Positions 18,406-30,899 of a stretch of DNA of 64,000 nt are shown here, one piece after another. The stretch is from Rubrivivax gelatinosus (GTDB taxonomy: Bacteria > Pseudomonadota > Gammaproteobacteria > Burkholderiales > Burkholderiaceae_C). The DNA is taken from positions 496,001 to 560,000 of the forward strand of contig NZ_SLXD01000001.1 of assembly GCF_004340905.1 (NCBI RefSeq), read 5' to 3'. The position numbers were made by a program, and so were the translations under genes. A model generated the notes under the pieces. It did not search any database, was not told where the DNA came from, and saw only the letters and a list, made by a program, of their open reading frames with translations. Each line of letters opens with the position of its first letter. The stretch's first letter is position 1.

Positions 18406-18570
18406 CAGTGATCCCCCGACGTGACGCCACGCCGCCGAAACCGAGTATGGCGGAAGTGCCGCATCCCACCCTGAACAGTGGGTCGCCGCCGCCGGCGGCG
18501 GCTTGCACGGCGACATCGCTGACGCAATGATCGGAGGATCTAGACTGCTTCGCCGCCCTGGAGCCCGCCC

Positions 18571-19315
<745 letters not shown>

Positions 19316-19323
<8 letters not shown>

Positions 19324-20722
19324 GTGGTCGCTCGCGCTGCGCAACCTGCGCCGCAACCGCCGGCGCTCGCTGTCGACGCTGATCGCGCTGGGCCTGGGCC
19401 TGATGGCCGTGCTGCTGTTCTCGGGCTTCAAGGCCAACCTGATCGACACCGGCCTGACCACCTACGTGCGCGCCGGCGGCCACCTGCAGGTGCAGCACCG
19501 CGACTACGCGCTGTTCGGCAGCGGCAACCCGACGGCCTACGGCATCGAACACTACGAACGCCTGGTGCGCACGATCCGCAGCGACCCGGAACTCGCGCCG
19601 ATGCTCGCGGTGGTGACGCCGTCGCTGCGTTTCGGCGGGCTGGCCGGCAACTTCACCGCCGGGATCTCGCGTGCCGTGATCGGCAACGGCTATGTCGCCC
19701 CCGAGGTGCAGCTGATGCGCCGCTGGAACGAGTTCGGCGTTCCGATCGCGCGGCCCGACTTCCCGCTCGTGGGCACCGCCGACGACTCGGCGGTGCTCGG
19801 CGAGGCGCTGGCGCGGGTGCTGCAGCTGTGCGCCGCGCTGCGCATCGCCGACTGCCCCCAGCCCCAGATCGCGCCGCCGGCGCCCGCTGCCGCCGCCGCT
19901 GCGCTGCCCGACGACATCGCCGCGCTCGCGGCGCAGGAGCAGCCGGCCGCATCCGGGCCGTCCGCCGACGGCGAGCCCCGGGTCGAGCTGCTGGCGAGCA
20001 CGTCGCGCGGCACGCCCAACGTCGCGTCGCTCGTCGTCGCGGCGGCCGAGAACCAGGGCTTTCGCGAACTCGACGAGATCTCGGTCGTGCTGCACCTGGA
20101 GCAGGCGCAGAAGCTGGTGTTCGGCCGCGATGCGCCCAAGGTCACGTCGATCATGGTGCTGCTGCAACGCAGCGCCGACCGCCCCCGGGCCTACGCCAGG
20201 CTCAGGCAACTGGTGGCCGACGACCCCGAAGGCGCGACGCTGGCGGTGCGGGACTTCGAGGAACTGAACCCGTTCTACGTCCAGACCGAGCGCATGTTCG
20301 ACGTCATCTTCGGCTTCATCTTCGTGCTCATCTCCAGCATCGTGCTGTTCACGGTGGGCAACACGATGAGCGCCGCGGTCATCGAGCGCACCGTCGAGGT
20401 GGGCACGATCCGTGCGATCGGCCTGCGCCGCGGCGGCGTGCGCCGCCTGTTCGTCATCGAGGGCTTCATCCTCGGCTGCACCGGGGCGCTCGTCGGCCTG
20501 GCGGCGGCCGTGGGTGCGGGCGAACTGATCAACATGTCCGGGCTGACCTGGCTGCCGCCGGGCAGCGCGGAACAGCTGCCGCTGCAGCTGCGTGTGCTGC
20601 GCGACGTGCCGGCGGTCGCCGGCTCGACGCTGGGGCTCGTGCTCGTGGCGACGGCCTCCGCCTGGTGGCCCGCCTGGCGCGCCGCCCGGCTCGAAATCGT
20701 CAACGCACTGCGCCATGTCTGA
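19316..20722 (+). CDS. FtsX/MacB-like ABC transporter permease
   Basis: 468 aa. One N-terminal membrane segment (about residues 18-35) is followed by a large periplasmic MacB_PCD-like domain (about 40-320). Three C-terminal membrane segments make up the FtsX domain, beginning with the VIFGFIFVLISSIVLFTVGN helix. An Ala/Pro-rich insert at about residues 180-220 interrupts the periplasmic domain. This is the topology of LolC/LolE and MacB, which move lipoproteins or peptides at the periplasmic face. There is only one permease gene, so a homodimer is expected. It is coupled to its neighbours by 8-bp overlaps on both sides. Confidence 0.9.
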
Positions 20723-21506
20723 ACACTCGCCGCGGCGCCGCCGCTTCGCCCTCGTCGCCGCCCTGCTGGCGGCCCTGCCCTTGGCCGCCGCCGCCCAGGC
20801 CGACGCCCAGCAGCTGCTGAGCGCCAGCGACGCGATCCGCAACCCGGAGCGGTCGTTCCGCGCCACCGTCACCGTGACGGAGTTCGAGAAGGGCGCGCAG
20901 GTGAACTCGCTCACGCTGCTGAGCTTCGCCCGCATGGCCGAAGGCGGCGGCCAGTTCGCCACGCTGATGCGCTTCACCCAGCCGCCGCGCGACGCCGGCA
21001 AGGTGATGCTGAAGAACGGCGCCGACCTCTGGTTCTACGACCCGTCGACCAAGGCCGCGGTGCGCATCTCGCCGCAGCAGCGCCTGATCGGCCAGGCCGC
21101 CAACGGCGACGTCGTGACGGTGAACTTCGCACGCGACTACCAGGCACGCCTGGCGGGCGAGGAGACGATCACCGACGGCGAGCGCAAGACGCGCGCTTCG
21201 CAAAAGCTCGAGCTGCGCCCCTCGGGCGACGGTGCGGTCTACGCGGCGATCGAGCTCTGGATCGACGCGGCGAGCAAGGCGCCGATCAAGGCGCGTTTCT
21301 TCGCCGACTCCGGGCGCCTGCTGAAGACCGCGTACTACCGCAAGTTCCAGCGCCAGCTCGGCGCCGACCGGCCGACCGAGACGGTGATCATCGACGGCGT
21401 GGACACCCAGTCGGTGACGCTGGTGCGCCTGTCGGACTACGCGGTCCGCGACCTGCCGGCGGCCTGGTACCAGAAAGAGTTCCTGCCCCGATTCAACGCC
21501 GAATAG
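20715..21506 (+). CDS. Outer-membrane lipoprotein-sorting (LolA-like) protein
   Basis: 263 aa from the ATG at 20715, which overlaps the permease stop by 8 bp. A signal peptide (basic RRRR followed by a hydrophobic run ending AAAAQA) precedes a LolA/LolB-like half-barrel domain. Visible segments include the motif LKNGADLWFYDPSTKAAVRI and the end ITDGERKTRASQKLELRPSG, both found in the DUF4442/PF17131-type lipoprotein-sorting family. The likely role is a periplasmic carrier for whatever the ABC transporter extracts. It differs from housekeeping LolA in length and context. Confidence 0.85.
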   Translation: MSEHSPRRRRFALVAALLAALPLAAAAQADAQQLLSASDAIRNPERSFRATVTVTEFEKGAQVNSLTLLSFARMAEGGGQFATLMRFTQPPRDAGKVMLKNGADLWFYDPSTKAAVRISPQQRLIGQAANGDVVTVNFARDYQARLAGEETITDGERKTRASQKLELRPSGDGAVYAAIELWIDAASKAPIKARFFADSGRLLKTAYYRKFQRQLGADRPTETVIIDGVDTQSVTLVRLSDYAVRDLPAAWYQKEFLPRFNAE

Positions 21507-21519
21507 AAGAACCCGCTCC

Positions 21520-22773
21520 ATGCGAACGTTTCCGCTGACGGCGCTGGCCGTCGTGCTCTGCGCCGTTTCCGCCGGGCCCTGCCTGGCCCAGGACTTCGAC
21601 CCGCTGGCCCTGGAGGCCGAGGCACCGCCCGCGGCCGGCAGCTCGCCATGGCGCATCGGGCTGGATCTCGCCGCCGGCCGCCTCTCCACGCGCGGCGGCG
21701 CCAGCGACGACACGTCGCGCGCGTCGGTCGACCTGCGTTACACGCACGCGTTCTCGCCGGCCTGGCAGTTCGTGCTGTCCGACCGCGTCGACCGCGTCGA
21801 GCCGCCGCTGCCCGGGCGCCCGAACACGACCAACAGCCTGCGCGAGCTCGCGCTGGGCTGGCGCAATGCCGACGCCACGACCAGCGTCGACCTGGGCCGG
21901 GTCACGGTGCGCCAGGGGCCGGCCTACGGCTACAACCCGACCGACTTCTTCCGCGACGGCGCGCTGCGCGCCGTCACCACCACCGACCCGGTCGCGCTGC
22001 GCGAGACCCGCCTGGGCACGGCGATGCTCCGCGCCGGCACGCTCTGGGACGACGGCGGCCTGTCCGTCGCCTACGCGCCGCGGCTGGACGACCCCGATCC
22101 GGCCACGGCCTCGGTCGACCTGGGCAGCACCAACCATCGCGACCGCTTCGTCGCCACGCTGGACCGCCGCTTCGGCGAGCGCAGCAGCGTGCAGGGCCTG
22201 GTGATGCTCGAGGCCGGGCGCGGCGCGGCGCTGGGCGCCAGCGGCAGCACGCTGATCGGCGACGCGCTCGTCGCCTACGGCGAATGGAGCTGGGGCAAGA
22301 GCGGGAAACTGCTGCCCCAGGTGCTCGGGCTGGACGAGGCGCTCGAGCGCCATCATCGTGCGGCCACCGGCCTGACCTACACCCTCCCGACCGGCCTGGC
22401 CCTGACCGTCGAGGCCGAGTACAACGGCGCCGGCCTGGACGAGGCCGACTGGCGCACGCTGGCGGCCATCGGCGCCCCGGCCTACGCGTCCTACCTGGGC
22501 GTGACCCAGCCCAGCCAGGAGATGGGCGCGCGCCGCGCCTGGCTCGTCTACCTGTCGCAGAAGTCGCTCGGGACGAAGAACCTGGACCTCACCGCGTTCG
22601 TGCGCCACAACGCCAGCGACGGCAGCCGCCTCGCGTGGCTGGAGCTGCGCTACCACTTCAGCGCGCTGGACCTGGCGCTGCAGTGGCAGCACAGCAGCGG
22701 CGACGCGGCCTCGGAGTTCGGCGCGAATCCCTATCGCCGGGTGCTGCAAGCCGTCGTCGGCGCCGTCTTCTGA
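21520..22773 (+). CDS. Predicted outer-membrane beta-barrel protein of the ABC operon
   Basis: 417 aa. The signal peptide is MRTFPLTALAVVLCAVSAGP followed by CLAQ. The mature part has repeated amphipathic strands, and the last residue is Phe (QAVVGAVF), the outer-membrane insertion signature. I recognise no conserved enzymatic motif; it resembles the barrel proteins encoded after lipoprotein-sorting and FtsX-like permease genes. It starts 13 bp after the LolA-like gene and is the last member of the four-gene operon. It may be the outer-membrane exit for the exported molecule. Confidence 0.78.
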   Translation: MRTFPLTALAVVLCAVSAGPCLAQDFDPLALEAEAPPAAGSSPWRIGLDLAAGRLSTRGGASDDTSRASVDLRYTHAFSPAWQFVLSDRVDRVEPPLPGRPNTTNSLRELALGWRNADATTSVDLGRVTVRQGPAYGYNPTDFFRDGALRAVTTTDPVALRETRLGTAMLRAGTLWDDGGLSVAYAPRLDDPDPATASVDLGSTNHRDRFVATLDRRFGERSSVQGLVMLEAGRGAALGASGSTLIGDALVAYGEWSWGKSGKLLPQVLGLDEALERHHRAATGLTYTLPTGLALTVEAEYNGAGLDEADWRTLAAIGAPAYASYLGVTQPSQEMGARRAWLVYLSQKSLGTKNLDLTAFVRHNASDGSRLAWLELRYHFSALDLALQWQHSSGDAASEFGANPYRRVLQAVVGAVF

Positions 22774-22826
22774 CGGCTGCCGGCCAGAGCGCCTCCCCTG
22801 ACCCGTTCGCCAAAGGAACCGACCCC

Positions 22827-25607
22827 GTGTCTGCCATCGCCTTCAGACAACTCGCCGCCCGCAGCCTGCTGGCCGGTGCCGTCGCCCTGGCCGCCGGCTG
22901 CGGCGGCGAGTCGGAGCAGGAACTCACGACCGCGGCCAGGAGCTCGCTGGAACAGAACAAGCCCGACACGGCCATCGTGCAGCTGAAGGCGGCCCTGCAG
23001 AAGAACCCCGACTCGGGCGAGCTGCGCTTCCTGCTCGGCGACACCCTGATGAAGACCGGCGACGCCAAGGCCGCGGTCGTCGAACTCGGCAAGGCCGCCG
23101 ACCTCAAGTTCGACGACAAGCGCGTGCTGCCGGCGCTGGTGATGGCGATGATCGCCACCGGCCAGTCCAAGCAGGCCGTTCACCTGTACGGGCGCACGAC
23201 GCTCACCGAACCCAAGGCCGCCGCGGAGCTGAGCGTCGCGCTGGCGACGGCGCACGTCGTGCTCGACGAACGCGAGGCGGCCGAAGCCGCGGTGCAGCGC
23301 GCCCTGGCGCTGGACCCGAAGAACGAGGCCGCGCAGCTGCTGGACGCGCGTTTCATGGCCGGGCACGGCCTGACGGCCAAGGCGCTCGAACGCGTGCGTC
23401 CGCTGACGCAGCAAGGCGGCAAGCGGCGCGAGGCGCTGCAGCTGGCCGGCGAGATCCAGTGGAAGGGGCTCAACGATCTGGACACGGCGGCCAAGAGCTT
23501 CCGCGAGGTCATCGCGCTGGACCGGCGCTACGTCAACGCCTACACCGCGCTGCTCGCGATCGATCTGCGCCGCCAGGACCACGAGGGCCTGCGGCGCGAC
23601 CTGAAGGCGATGAAGGAAGCGCTGCCCAACCACCCGGAGACACGCTTCTACGACGCCCAGCTGGCGCTGATCGACGGCGACGTCAAACGCGCCCGCGAGA
23701 CGGTGCAGCAGCTGCTGAAACTGAACCCGAACAACGTCCGGGTGCTGCAGCTGGCCGGAACGATCGAGTCGGCAGCCGGCTCGACGCTGGTCGCCGAGAC
23801 GCACCTCACGAAGGCGCTGCAGCTGTCGCCGGAACTGTCGTTCGCACGCCGGCTGCTCGCCGAGGTGCTGATCCGGGCCGGCCAGCCCGCGCGTGCGGTG
23901 ACGACGCTCAAGCCGCTGCTGGACCAGGACGCGCCTTCGGCCGACGTGCTGGCGCTGGCCGCCGAAGCCCTTCTGATGACCGGCGACGCGGCGCAGGCGG
24001 AGCGGCTGTTCGTGCGGGCGTCACGCGCAGACCCCAGCAACCTGAAGCTGCAGGCCAACCTGGCGCTGACCGAGATCGCACGCGGCCGCACCGACGACGG
24101 CTTCGCCCAGCTCGAGTCCGTGGCGCAGCGCGACCGCTCTGCCTATGCCGATCTGGCGCTGATCGGCGCCCGGCTGCGGCGCCAGGACGGCAAGGGCGCC
24201 CTGGCGGCGATCGACCGGCTGCAGGCGAAGACGCCGGACAAGCCGCTCGCGGCGCAGCTGCGCGGCCAGGTCCTGATGCAGCAGGGTGACCGGGCGGGCG
24301 CGCGCAAGAGCTACGAACGCGCGCTGACGATCGATACGCAGTACCTGCCGGCTCTGGCGGGGCTGGCGACGATCGACATGGCCGAGAAGAAGCCCGAGGC
24401 GGCGATCAAGCGCTACGAGGACCTGATCCGGCAGGAGCCGAAGAACAGCCGCGCCATCACCGCGCTGGCCGAACTCAAGCGCGCCAACGGCGCTCCGGCC
24501 GAGGAGGTCGCCAAGGCGCTGCAGGAGGCGATCCGCCTCAACCCGACCGATCCGACCCCGCGTGCGCAGCTGGTGGAGCTGCACCTGTCCACGCGCAACA
24601 CGAATGCCGCGATGGCGACCGCCCAGGAGGCGGCCGCCACCTTGCCGGATGACCCTCAGACGCTGGTCGCCCTGGGGCGTGCGCAGATCTTCGCCCAGGA
24701 GGTCCAGCAGGCGATATCGACCTTCGGCAAGCTGGCGGCGTCGCGGCCGTCGGACCCCCGGTTCCAGTTGCTGCTGGCCGACGCCTACGACCTCGGCAAG
24801 GACAGCGCCGGGGCCGAGCGGGCGCTGGTGAAGGCACTGGAACTCGACCCGGACCTGCTGGCAGCGCAGAGCCGCCTGGTGCAGGGCCGCGTCGCCCAGA
24901 AGCGTTACGAGGCGGCGCTCCAGGTCGCGAGAACCGCCCAGAAGCAGCGCCCGAAGGAAGCCGCCGGCTACCTTCTGGAAAGCAACGTGCACGTCGCGAC
25001 GAAGGCCTGGCCTCAGGCCATCGGCGCGATGCGCGCGGCGCTCGATCGCCAGCCGAGCGCCGACAACGCCATGAAGCTGCACGGCATCCTGCTGCTGGCC
25101 GAGCAAGCCCAGGAGGCCGAGCGCTTCGCGGCCGACTGGATGCGCACGCACCCTCGCGACCCGGTGTTCCTGGCCCACCTGGGCAACGTGTCCCTCACGC
25201 GCGGCCAGTGGGCGCGCGCCGAGACCCATTACCGCAGTCTGGCCGCGCTGCACCCCGACGACGCCACCGCCCAGAACAACATCGCCTGGCTGCTGCTGCA
25301 GCAGAACAAGCCCGGCGCGCTCGCGGTCGCACAGCGCGCCGTCGAGCTCGCGCCCGGGCGCCCCGACTCGATGGACACGCTGGCCAGCGCCCTGGCCGCC
25401 GAAGGCCAGATGGCCAAGGCCATCGAATGGCAGCGCAAGGCGGCCGAAACGCCGAACGCCTCGCCCAGCTACCGGCTGAACCTCGCCCGGCTGCTGATCA
25501 AGGCCGGTGACCGCGCGGCCGCACGCGGCGAACTGGACAAGCTCGCCAAGCTGGGCGACAAGTTCCCCTCCCAGAAGGAAGTCGGCGACCTGATGAAGAC
25601 GCTGTAG
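22827..25607 (+). CDS. prsT: PEP-CTERM system TPR-repeat lipoprotein PrsT, copy 1
   Basis: 926 aa from a GTG start with AAAGGAA nine bases upstream. The signal peptide ends in a lipobox (ALAAGC, Cys at about residue 25), so it is probably an outer-membrane lipoprotein facing the periplasm. The remainder is a near-continuous solenoid of about 20 TPR units (for example ALQKNPDSGELRFLLGDTLM and ALDPKNEAAQLLDARFMAG). PrsT is a marker of exosortase A loci and is thought to scaffold export or sorting complexes. The close paralogue at 30900 shares the whole architecture. Confidence 0.93.
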   Translation: MSAIAFRQLAARSLLAGAVALAAGCGGESEQELTTAARSSLEQNKPDTAIVQLKAALQKNPDSGELRFLLGDTLMKTGDAKAAVVELGKAADLKFDDKRVLPALVMAMIATGQSKQAVHLYGRTTLTEPKAAAELSVALATAHVVLDEREAAEAAVQRALALDPKNEAAQLLDARFMAGHGLTAKALERVRPLTQQGGKRREALQLAGEIQWKGLNDLDTAAKSFREVIALDRRYVNAYTALLAIDLRRQDHEGLRRDLKAMKEALPNHPETRFYDAQLALIDGDVKRARETVQQLLKLNPNNVRVLQLAGTIESAAGSTLVAETHLTKALQLSPELSFARRLLAEVLIRAGQPARAVTTLKPLLDQDAPSADVLALAAEALLMTGDAAQAERLFVRASRADPSNLKLQANLALTEIARGRTDDGFAQLESVAQRDRSAYADLALIGARLRRQDGKGALAAIDRLQAKTPDKPLAAQLRGQVLMQQGDRAGARKSYERALTIDTQYLPALAGLATIDMAEKKPEAAIKRYEDLIRQEPKNSRAITALAELKRANGAPAEEVAKALQEAIRLNPTDPTPRAQLVELHLSTRNTNAAMATAQEAAATLPDDPQTLVALGRAQIFAQEVQQAISTFGKLAASRPSDPRFQLLLADAYDLGKDSAGAERALVKALELDPDLLAAQSRLVQGRVAQKRYEAALQVARTAQKQRPKEAAGYLLESNVHVATKAWPQAIGAMRAALDRQPSADNAMKLHGILLLAEQAQEAERFAADWMRTHPRDPVFLAHLGNVSLTRGQWARAETHYRSLAALHPDDATAQNNIAWLLLQQNKPGALAVAQRAVELAPGRPDSMDTLASALAAEGQMAKAIEWQRKAAETPNASPSYRLNLARLLIKAGDRAAARGELDKLAKLGDKFPSQKEVGDLMKTL

Positions 25608-25649
25608 CCCCGAGACCGGGCTCGCCTGCCGCGATGGCGTCGCTTCCCG

Positions 25650-25670
25650 TGCGACAGCCTTGCGACAGCC
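25650..25670. repeat. Pair of direct 10-bp repeats TGCGACAGCC
   Basis: Two copies of TGCGACAGCC occur at 25650-25659 and 25661-25670, an 11-bp period (one helical turn). They lie in the 297-bp gap upstream of the priming sugar transferase, a spacing compatible with a regulator binding on one DNA face. No further site is evident. Confidence 0.3.
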
Positions 25671-25904
25671 ACGGCATTTCATGACCGAAATCACGATCCG
25701 CAGCGCTACAGCGCGCTAGGGGCACCGATCCCGCGAGCCGGGGGTTGTGACGCCCTCGCGCCGATCCCTACAGTGGCCGCACAGGTCACGCCTGCTTGCA
25801 ACCGCAACAAACAACCGGCCGGGCGCACCGGTCTGCCGACATCACCCAGAAGCGCTCGCGCGCGGGGTGGTCGTCGCCTCGGAGCCGTCACCCCGGTAGC
25901 GAAC

Positions 25905-27287
25905 ATGATCCGCATCTTCAGCCACTACGTGCATCGCCAGACCGTTCTGCAGGTCTCGTCGGACTGCGCCCTGCTCGTGCTGATGCTGGTGGCGGTGTTC
26001 TTCGTCCCCTTCGGCCATGCGCCCGAGCTGCTGTCGGTGGCCGGCCCGCACGTGCTGTCGCTGGCCGCCGGCATGGTCGTCATCAGCGCGGCCACCGGCA
26101 TCTACCAGCGCGGCCCCCACCTGACGCCGGTGCAGTCCTGCGCACGCGCCACCGCGATGCTCGTCATCGCGCTGCCGCTGGCCTGGCTGACCTTCGGCCT
26201 GCTGCCCGAGGCCACGCCCGACCGCCACGTGGTGCAGGTGGCGGCGATGGCCGGCATCGCGGCGGTCGTCACGCGCCGCGTCTACGTGACCCACTGGGGC
26301 GCGCATGACCGTGACCGGGTGCGCGTGATGGTCTTCGGCTCGGGCACGGCGGCACACATCGTCGGCCAGACGCTGGAGTCCTCGGACCCGAGCGTCGAGA
26401 TCGTCGGCTTCGTGCCCGGCCCGAACGAGAAGGAACCGGCGGTGCCGGAAGAACGCATCCTGCGCTCGGACCAGCCGCTGCCGGCGCTGGCCGAGCAGCT
26501 CGGAGTCGACGAGATCATCGTCGCGCTCACCGAGCGCCGCTCGGGCAGCATGCCGCTGCGCCAGCTGCTCGACTGCAAGCTCTTCGGCGTCAAGGTCTAC
26601 GACCTGTCCACGCATTTCGAGAAGCGCCTGGGCCAGATCCGCATCGACTTCGTCAACGCCGGCTGGCTGATCTTCGGCGAAGGCTTCAACCAGGGCGCGC
26701 TGCGCACCGCGATCAAGCGTGTCTTCGACATCCTCTTCAGCACGCTGCTGATCGTGCTGGCGACGCCGGTGATGCTGCTCACGGCGCTGGCGATCAAGAT
26801 CGACAGCCGCGGCCCGGTGTTCTACAGCCAGGAGCGTGTGGGCCTGGGCGGCGCGAGCTTCATGGTGACCAAGTTCCGCAGCATGCGCACCGACGCCGAG
26901 AAGGACGGCAAGCCGCGCTGGGCCACGGCGCAGGACGACCGCGTCACGCGGGTCGGCCACGTCATCCGGCTGCTGCGCATCGACGAGCTGCCGCAGCTGT
27001 TCAACGTGCTCAAGGGCAAGATGAGCCTCGTCGGCCCGCGCCCTGAACGGCCCTTCTTCGTCGAGCAGCTGACGCGCGAGATCCCCTTCTTCGCCGTGCG
27101 CCACAGCGTCAAGCCGGGTGTCACCGGCTGGGCCCAGGTGCGCTACCAGTACGGTTCCACCGTCGAGGACTCGCAGCAGAAGCTGCAGTACGACCTCTAC
27201 TACGTGAAGAACCACTCCCTGTTCCTCGACCTCGTCGTGCTGTTCGAGACGGTCGGCGTCGTGCTGACGGGCAAGGGCGCGCGCTGA
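25905..27287 (+). CDS. Exosortase-system polyprenyl-phosphate sugar-1-phosphate transferase (TIGR03013-like)
   Basis: 460 aa. The N-terminus holds four or so membrane helices and a Rossmann-like CoA-binding type domain (VRVMVFGSGTAAHIVGQTL). The C-terminal bacterial sugar transferase domain begins with a membrane anchor (KRVFDILFSTLLIVLATPVM) and has the catalytic motif IDSRGPVFYSQERVGL, then ELPQLFNVLKGKMSLVGPRP. It primes polymer synthesis by moving a sugar-1-phosphate onto undecaprenyl phosphate. The ATG at 25905 is preferred over an upstream frame extension with no family resemblance. It follows prsT and precedes prsK. Confidence 0.93.
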   Translation: MIRIFSHYVHRQTVLQVSSDCALLVLMLVAVFFVPFGHAPELLSVAGPHVLSLAAGMVVISAATGIYQRGPHLTPVQSCARATAMLVIALPLAWLTFGLLPEATPDRHVVQVAAMAGIAAVVTRRVYVTHWGAHDRDRVRVMVFGSGTAAHIVGQTLESSDPSVEIVGFVPGPNEKEPAVPEERILRSDQPLPALAEQLGVDEIIVALTERRSGSMPLRQLLDCKLFGVKVYDLSTHFEKRLGQIRIDFVNAGWLIFGEGFNQGALRTAIKRVFDILFSTLLIVLATPVMLLTALAIKIDSRGPVFYSQERVGLGGASFMVTKFRSMRTDAEKDGKPRWATAQDDRVTRVGHVIRLLRIDELPQLFNVLKGKMSLVGPRPERPFFVEQLTREIPFFAVRHSVKPGVTGWAQVRYQYGSTVEDSQQKLQYDLYYVKNHSLFLDLVVLFETVGVVLTGKGAR

Positions 27288-27304
27288 GCCGCCGGCCGGG
27301 GCCC

Positions 27305-27310
27305 TAGAAT
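27305..27310 (+). promoter_or_regulatory. Possible -10 element upstream of prsK
   Basis: TAGAAT matches the sigma-70 -10 consensus at five of six positions. It lies in the 69-bp gap between the sugar transferase and prsK, but no convincing -35 sequence is seen. A short hairpin, CGCTCC/GGAGCG (27315-27332), follows it. Confidence 0.3.
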
Positions 27311-27356
27311 TTCCCGCTCCTCGCACGGAGCGCCCCCGCCGGTGCACGCCTGAACC

Positions 27357-29455
27357 ATGGAACGCCCCGAGGCCGGACTCGCCCTGCTCGGTTTCGCGCT
27401 CGCGGCGCTGGTGCATGCCGGCTTCGTGGCGCTGCTCGTGCGTGCCCAGGAGTCGGCGCAGGAGCGCAGCCCGCACCGCGGCCTGTTCCTGGCGGCGCTG
27501 CTGGCCACGGTCGCCTGGGGCCTGGCGTCGGCCTGGCAGACCGGCGCGCCCACGGTCGCCGGCGGCTATCTGGCGGCGCTGGCCGACCTGCTGCGCCTGG
27601 GCCTGTGGCTGGCCTTCATGCTGGCCCTGCTCGAACCGGGGCTCGGCTCCGAGCCCGACCCGGCGCTGCGGCCGCTGCGCACGGCCGCCGGCGTTGCGCT
27701 GATCGTGGCCTTGTGCGGCGTCGTCGGTTTCGGTCTGGCGCGCGAGGCCGGCTCGATGCTGCGCCTGGTCTTCGCCGGCTGGCTGCTGATCGCCATCGTC
27801 GGCCTGGTGCTCGTCGAGCAGCTGTTTCGCAACCTGCCCGAGGACTCGCGCTGGAACGCCAAGCCGGTGTGCCTGGGGCTGGGCCTGCTGTTCGCGTTCG
27901 ACCTCTACGTCTACGCCGAAGGCGTGCTCTTCGGCCGCCCGGACCCGGACGCGCTGGCCGTGCGCGGCTTCGTCGTGGCGCTGGCCATGCCCTGGCTGCT
28001 GGTGGCGGCACGCCGGCGGCGCGACTGGATCCGCCGGCTGCAGGTCTCGCGTTCCGCCGCCTTCTATTCGGCGACGCTGATCCTCGTCGGCGCCTACCTG
28101 CTGGTGATGGCCGGCGTCGGCTACTGGGTGCGCGACTTCGGCGGCGACTGGGGGCGCGGGCTGCAGATCGTGCTCGCCGCGGCCGGCGTGCTCGGCCTGG
28201 CGCTGCTGGTGCTGTCGGGCGCGGCGCGCTCGCGGCTGCGCGTCTTCGTCGGCAAGCACTTCTTCAGCTACCGCTACGACTACCGCGAGGAATGGCTGCG
28301 CTTCACGGCGATGCTGTCCTCGCGCGGTTCGCCGCAGGAGATCGGCGGCCTGGTCGTGCGCGGGCTGGCGAACATGGTCGAGTCGCCTTCGGGCAGCCTG
28401 TGGCTGCGCGGCGGCGCCGACGGCGCGTATCGCCAGTCGGCGCGCTGGAACACCGCCGAGGTCGACGCCGCCGAGGCCGCCGACTCGGCGCTCGCCGCCT
28501 TCCTCGCCGAACCCGGCTGGGTGGTCGACCTCGACGAGTTCCGCGACGCCCCGCGCCGCTACGGCAGTCTGGCGCTGCCGGCCTGGCTGCAGCCCGGCGG
28601 CGACACCTGGCTCGTGGTGCCGCTGCCGGTGGCCGGCGAACTGCTGGGCTTCGTCACGCTGGGCCGGCCGCGCACGCCGCAGGAACTGAACTGGGAGGTG
28701 CGCGACCTGCTCAAGACCGCCGCGCGCCAGGCCGCCGGCATCCTGGCGCAGATGCAGGCCACCGAGGCGCTGCTGGAAGCCCGCAAGTTCGAGGCCTTCA
28801 ACCGCATGTCGGCCTTCGTCGTGCACGACTTGAAGAACATCGTCACCCAGCTCTCGCTGATGATGAAGAATGCCCAGCGTCTGCACGCCAACCCGGAGTT
28901 CCAGCAGGACATGCTGATGACGGTGGAAAGCTCGCTCGAGAAGATGCGCCGCCTGATGCTGCAGCTGCGCGAGGGCGCGACGCCGCCCGGCGGCTCGCGC
29001 GGCGTCGAGCTGGCGGCCGTCGTCGGGCGCATCGCCTCGGGAGCCCGCAGCGCCGGCCGCCATGTCGAGACCGACTGCGCTGCGGGCCTGGCCACGCGTG
29101 GCCACGAAGACCGCCTCGAGCGCGTGCTCGGCCACCTGGTGCAGAACGCACTGGACGCGACACCGGCCGAGGGCCGCGTCTGGGTGCGTTGCTCGCGCCA
29201 CGGCGGCCAGGTCAAGCTCGAGATCGGCGACACCGGCTGCGGCATGAGCGAGGACTTCATCCGCAACAAGCTCTTCCGCCCGTTCAGCAGCACCAAGACG
29301 AGCGGCATGGGCATCGGCTCCTACGAGAGCTTCCAGTACCTGCGCGAACTCGGCGGCAGCGTCGACGTCGACAGCCGCGTCGGCGAAGGCACCGTCATCA
29401 CGCTGCTGATGCCGCTGTTCGAGCCCCACGCCTCTTCCGACCTCCGGATGTCCGC

Positions 29456-29459
<4 letters not shown>
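27357..29459 (+). CDS. prsK: PEP-CTERM system histidine kinase PrsK
   Basis: 700 aa membrane sensor kinase. The first about 300 residues contain eight or so hydrophobic helices, the typical PrsK sensor. A GAF-like domain follows (about 310-455). The HisKA region has the phospho-acceptor His490 in FVVHDLKNIV. The HATPase domain shows QNALDATP, GDTGCGM and KTSGMGIGSYE. It phosphorylates PrsR, whose start overlaps the prsK stop by 4 bp (ATGA). The pair is thought to switch PEP-CTERM gene expression through sigma-54. The signal sensed is unknown. Confidence 0.94.
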
Positions 29460-30829
<1,370 letters not shown>

Positions 30830-30899
30830 CGACGGCGCCCCGGGCGACGCCGATCCCTGCGCCCGAAGACCGCGCCGACTCCGGCCTCGAACACCCGAC

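Noticed and set aside
18448-18462. Possible sigma-54 promoter TGGCGG-N5-CCGC before the ABC operon
   Set aside because: GG-N10-GC spacing is right, but both -24 and -12 elements depart from consensus; expected by chance in DNA this GC-rich.
25721-25734. Possible sigma-54 promoter (GGCACCGATCCCGC) before the priming sugar transferase
   Set aside because: The -24 half is good, but -12 reads CCGC instead of TTGC; kept only as a weak candidate.
25842-29429. Open frame of 1195 codons on the minus strand across the sugar transferase and prsK
   Set aside because: It is antisense to well-recognised genes, and its composition (Ala, Arg, His, Gln rich, with no family motif) is typical of shadow frames in very GC-rich DNA.
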